From: Paramacrobiotus richtersi
Taxonomy: Eukaryota; Tardigrada; Eutardigrada; Parachela; Macrobiotidae
Length of the DNA stretch: 26,638 nucleotides
Reading direction: 5' to 3'
Assembly: GCA_034698045.1 (NCBI GenBank)
Contig: JAQGAU010000531.1
Coordinates: 1 to 26,638, forward strand
Shown here piece by piece: positions 22,521 through 26,638 of the stretch (position 1 is its first letter; each line of letters starts with the position of its first letter). Made by a program: the position numbers and the translations under genes. Under the pieces are notes generated by a model, which saw only the letters and a list, made by a program, of their open reading frames with translations, made no database searches and was not told the origin of the DNA.

Positions 22521-22997
22521 CGTCGCGGATCCTTCATTTGTGACTGACAGCGCGAACAGGAGCTGAGCCGCCTTACTTAGCAGTATGAACAGCCCTTGTA
22601 TGCTGCTCGTTTTTCAGATCTGTCCGTTCGTTGCTAAAAACTATCAACATAAAGATTACGGTCACTTTAAACTGCGATTTTTTAAGCTTCTTTAGCTATC
22701 TTCAAACTCTGAACTATATACTACGAGTATAAAAAAATCCCCGTACATTATTTTGCCTTGCTTGCCCGTTTCTCATTTTTACAGCTGTTTGGGCTGGCAC
22801 TCCGCTGATGACACATACGACAAAATTTCAGTATTGTTTTCTTCAAGCGTCCAGTGTTTCCAGTTCCATGTATTCTTCAGGACCTCTCGATAGCTTCCTT
22901 CTTGCTAACGCTGAGGGTTGTTGTTCTGTGCAAGCACCCTAATTTTTTCTTTCACGCCGTAGTTTCGGTACGAATCACAAACAAATAACACAAGGTA

Positions 22998-23565
22998 CAG
23001 TAAAACCTCTGTTAACATACACTTCTTTATAAAATACACCCCTTTAATACATTCGCGTCGTATGGAACCGGATTCTCCCGTAAGCTATAGCATAGGGGGG
23101 CTTCTCTTTATAACATTCACCCCTTTACAGCGTTTACATACACCTTCCCGAGGAACCGGCAGCTATTTTGCTGGTTCAACAGACCTCTGCGTTACATACG
23201 GCTCTGGTATAATTACATAACAGGCTTATAAATGAAAAACAGGATCTACTATTCGCAGACTCTTGTCCATTGCAGTTCTCGAATCATCATTAAATCCTTG
23301 CTACTTTCGCAGTACGGTGCAACCTCTCGTAACATACATAAGTGCAACAAATTTACTTCTTCTGAACAGTACAACAGGTTGTGCGGCATCCGTACGCTTC
23401 ATAATCAGTGTACAGGTAGTACGTACACGTCCCCTGAATGCAGCCCCCGAATAATTATTTACTGCCCCCAGAGGGGTCCGGAGGGGCCATTTTCTTCATA
23501 AAATACACCCCTTCATTACATACAGAACAGCCAGAACGGGTGTATGGTATCCAGAGGTTTTACTG
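22998..23565. mobile_element. Pogo/Tigger-like MITE, 568 bp, flanked by TA
   Basis: The ends are CAGTAAAACCTCTGTTAACA on the left and, in reverse complement, CAGTAAAACCTCTGGATACC on the right. The first 14 bases are identical, and both ends abut TA (22996-22997 and 23566-23567). CAGT.AAACCTC termini with TA duplication are the hallmark of pogo/Tigger elements. The interior repeats ACATACACCCCTTT-type units several times and carries no DDE transposase, so it is non-autonomous. It is nested inside element B and is therefore the younger insertion. Confidence 0.82.
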
Positions 23566-24699
23566 TACATGTATACATTCAAAAAAAATATTTTTCAGAA
23601 ATCACTGGAAAAAGGAATTAAAAACAACAAGTTCCTAAATCTCCATTTACCACAGTATCAAACTCGTTGACTTTTCGCAACAGATAGAGCAACTTGTTTT
23701 ATTTTCTCTATTTTAAGCTAGTAATAGTGATTCCATTGTAATACTGTCTGCAGTTTTCCATCGTAGTAATTATTATGAGAAAACTCATAAAAGTAAGTGC
23801 ATACATACACACCTGTATGTACATAAATGTACTTGTTCATTATTCACAATGCGTACATGTATATGGCATCTCTAGATTCACACATTTCTACGAGTATATC
23901 TTATTTGTTAGGTTCGTTTAACTTCAGATACTTTTCTGCTGTACCACTTACTCAAACCTATTTATAACAGTAAAAACCTCTATTTTCCGTGGATATCCCT
24001 GGGAACTCGTTTTCGAAAAAGCGTTATCTGAAGCTTCTGAACCGATTTTGCTACTGAAACATTTTAAGAAATGATTGATGGCAGATGTCGTGTCTAATAT
24101 ACAAGATAGTTTCCTTATGTCGACATTAAGGGGAATTAGTATCACTTCCTGCAATCCGCTGTGCCGTTGTGTTAAAATAATGTGTGTTACCTACTCATGC
24201 AGCGCAAATTCGAAAGACCGTACGTGTCAGAAGTGGCCGACTAGATTATCAGACAGTTTTTTGTTAATTATTGTGGCGAAGAAAGAATTTCTGAAAATCG
24301 ACAAAGGGAAGCACCATTGGGTCGCGCGGTAGCGGGATTTTTTATTTTAATTCTGATATAACAACGGTGCAAAGGACAGAATGTACCTTCTGGGTAAAGT
24401 CGCATGTAAAATTTATATAAAATGCTCCTGCAAAACAGTAGATTCACAACAGAACCATGCTTAATGGTACATGACACATTACGATGCGACACATACACAG
24501 ACGCCACCATGCCGTCAGCAACCTCGACGCCTTTATCGCTACACTACCCTTTACTGGCATGCACATCTTTCGTGTTATCCGGAGAGATATTTTTTCTCAC
24601 GGTGCAGTAATGCAGACTATTGTACAGGGTGTTTTTTTACTATTGGAGTATCGGAAAGGTCACAGTGCCGCTAACATAACTGTATCAGGGCCATAAATT

Positions 24700-24887
24700 C
24701 CACCTCGTCTCTGGAAGGGATACTCGAAAGTGGGTGAATATCGATAGGTGATGGAAATGTGTATCGGAGGATGAGCTATGTCCAATTGTCCTTGGCCGGC
24801 GTCCTGGCCTCATCCTTAGTCGGCGTCCTGTCCTTAACCAGTGTTGTGGCCTTGGCCTTGTCTATGTCCCCTTACTAGTAGTACCCT
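24700..24887 (-). repeat. Right arm of element B
   Basis: Reverse complement of the left arm, shorter by a few internal repeat units. Confidence 0.68.
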
Positions 24888-25105
24888 CACGTGTCATTAC
24901 GAATATCTCTTGCTCTTTGCAGCTTACGTCAGCAGTTGCAAGAAAAGAAATTATTAGTTCTTCAAACTTCCAGCTATCACAAGCTGAGCGCAGAAGCACT
25001 TCTAGACCGATCACATACAAAACAAGTGGATCTTGACGAGAAATACGGCTCACAGAGGCGCTCTCGTATTCCGAAGGCGAATACCAGAAAGTACTCTTGT
25101 TTCCG

Positions 25106-25149
25106 AGGTTTAGGATAGTGTTTTGGACTCAAAACACTATCGTAAGCCT
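25106..25149. repeat. Hairpin with an 11-bp perfect stem
   Basis: GATAGTGTTTT (25114-25124) and AAAACACTATC (25131-25141) pair perfectly around the loop GGACTC. Eight more flanking positions on each side pair with two mismatches. No gene is nearby, so it may be a small palindromic element. Confidence 0.6.
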
Positions 25150-25335
25150 TTAAAAAAGGAGTATTTAGTTTTGCGCCTTGATACGTCTTGTGAAGATAGA
25201 CTTCTTGCAGTCAGATTACCCGCTGCCTCATATTCACAGAAATATGAGAGTGATTCAGAAATGCAGTACTATTTGTAGTGGTCACATGTTTTTTTTTTGC
25301 CAAGGCGAGGTTATAGACGGTAAATAACTATGCAG

Positions 25336-25462
25336 TTTTAAAGTTTTTAATGCGTGAGTTGGCTTAACATAGCGGTCAGCGGGAACTGGATCGAGATCGT
25401 TATCTTGTTGATCCGTCCCCCATAGACGCTGTGCTAAACCACACGCATTAAAAATTTGAAAA
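25336..25462. repeat. Palindromic unit with tRNA-like promoter motifs (possible SINE)
   Basis: Arms of about 35 bases pair with a few mismatches (TTTTTAATGCGTG with CACGCATTAAAAA, then TTAACATAGCG with CGCTGTGCTAA). The core contains TGGCTTAACATAGCGG, which resembles a tRNA A box, and GTTGATCC about 35 bases later, which resembles a B box missing one base. A tRNA-derived SINE or a decayed tRNA copy is possible; I could not fold a proper cloverleaf. Confidence 0.35.
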
Positions 25463-26638
25463 TTCATAACTATTCATAACCATTCTCCCCTTGGGAAAAA
25501 TATCCCGTGATCAGTACATATACCACTACATTTCACACTCCTCATAATTTTGCGAATATGAGGAGTCGGATAATCTGCTTATTAATGAACAGGAGTTTCG
25601 TGTATGCCATGCATGCACGAAACCTTAGTTGAAGTACTTATCTAGAATCTAGATCTATGATACGCGCGGCCGCCCCGTAACATCAAAATCTGACTAACTA
25701 GAAACTAAAACGGAAAACCAATGTCATATTCGGATTCCCCATAGTCAGAAACGGCGTAACATGACGTCTTATTTCGAATATTTTCATCCGGCGCTAAACG
25801 AGCGATGAAATTAATTTGGCCGATTCCTCTTCAAGGTCACCTTGAAAGTCGTCATACTTTTAAAGGTACGGTTGCTGAGAAAATGGAGGTATAGACTAAA
25901 CAACTGACCAAAAAAATGAGCTAAACAGTTAAGTTTTAAAAAGCGTAGGCAAGAAAAGAATTCAGTTCGCGCTTTTGAAGTTTAGTTACAGTACAAAAGA
26001 AAAAGCGGTTAACCCACTAGCGCTTGGTACCAGAAGGGGTTGCGAATTACGCCTCAAAACTTGGATTTACCGATCAAAAACTTCAACTAAGAAAACGTAA
26101 ATTTTGGTAATTTTTCTGACCATAGGTCAGGGAGGGCAGTATGGTGCCAAACTGGCATCGGCGGGCATGAACCAAATTTCACTACATTACGATTTATTTT
26201 TTTTTAAATGCGCTAAGACAGTTTGTCTTTTTTTAAAGCGCTGGTTATGGTAAGTTTCGCCAGGGCTATCCATTGGGATGTACCCCGTGGTCATCCGAAT
26301 GACCAATGGGCAGTAATGAAAATAATTGTTTAATTTATGAAGAAAATCATTTGAAAAACCGGCTTTCTTGGGGTCAGAAGCAGGTTTCGGACAATTGGCA
26401 AGTACAGATGATCTGCCCAATATAGAAGATACAACAGGGAGTCGTTCTTCGCTTCGTAGACTTCAGAACTGGCCACCACAGGAATACCGGGATATGTTAT
26501 AATGCTCTGTATTGTAATAATCTTCTCCATAGTAAACATTTTTATCTTAACTGGTCTATGGTTCCTTTAAATAACCAAGAAACAAGTAAAAGTTGCTTCG
26601 TTGCTCATTTGCGGAAGTATTCCAATATGGGATGACCG
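25463..26638. other. No gene supported
   Basis: The minus-strand open frames at 26187-26539 overlap in two registers and lack splice or family support. CCATTGG at about 26269 and CCAATGG at about 26302 form a short imperfect inverted repeat. Otherwise nothing is seen to the end of the window. Confidence 0.35.

Larger units (their letters stand above)
22302..24887. mobile_element. Foldback-like element B with inverted arms of about 190-220 bp
   Basis: The left arm, from AGGGTACTGCTAATAAGAGG at 22302 to about 22520, is the reverse complement of about 24700-24887, which ends AGTACCCT. Shared blocks include GACATGGACA / GACATAGACA, CACTGGTYAAG, GACGCCG and CATAGCTCATC. They also share ATACACATTTC and GATATTCACCCAC. 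The arms contain repeated GCCAAGGAC- and AGGACGCC-type units, and the left arm is longer because unit number differs. No transposase was seen inside. I could not identify a target duplication. Confidence 0.68.

Noticed and set aside
22115-22547. Plus-strand frames with Lys/Arg/Asp-rich repeats
   Set aside because: The repetitive residues come from the degenerate repeats of element B's left arm.
1-26638. CRISPR arrays, bacterial operons, ribosomal or clear tRNA genes
   Set aside because: None found; introns and repeat types indicate nuclear eukaryotic DNA.

Overview
The window looks like nuclear DNA of an invertebrate animal. Its genes are broken by short GT-AG introns (mostly 56-120 bp), there is a TATA box and there are AATAAA signals. 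It carries metazoan families (the planar-polarity WD40 protein Fritz/WDPCP and an Argonaute N-domain) and eukaryotic transposon remnants. The phylum cannot be fixed from the sequence; a small-genome ecdysozoan is only a guess. All exon models below were built by hand from reading frame, splice consensus and phase.

Layout: (1) 231-2181, plus strand: a complete five-exon gene for a secreted, Pro/Tyr-rich, Cys-rich protein with no family I recognise. (2) 2593-4480: a 1.9 kb segment bounded by 53-bp inverted repeats, with a tentative minus-strand multi-exon reading frame inside. (3) 5200-9278, minus strand: one large gene assembled from five exons whose phases all agree, giving about 1029 aa with TPR repeats, Sel1 repeats and a C-terminal MYND zinc finger. 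(4) 9917-10355: a 439-bp MITE with long terminal inverted repeats and a TA target duplication. (5) 10737-13770: minus-strand remnants, namely a short retroelement-like piece, an unidentified frameshifted coding segment, and a decayed non-LTR retrotransposon reverse transcriptase. (6) 14940-18889, plus strand: seventeen exons of WDPCP/Fritz, about 679 residues, lacking only the first exon. (7) 19480-20275, plus strand: two exons of an Argonaute N-terminal domain whose PAZ, MID and PIWI parts are not found downstream.

From 20.4 kb to 24.9 kb the sequence is dominated by repeats. There are two elements with long inverted arms built of degenerate short repeats, resembling foldback elements (20424-21910 and 22302-24887). 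The second has a pogo/Tigger-like MITE (22998-23565) nested inside it. The rest, to 26638, holds a perfect-stem hairpin, a palindromic tRNA-like unit and no gene I can support.

The genes do not form a functional unit. The most interesting relationship is between the Argonaute fragment and the inverted-arm elements immediately downstream. If they lie in its introns, they could explain the missing exons and would fold into long double-stranded RNA in the transcript.
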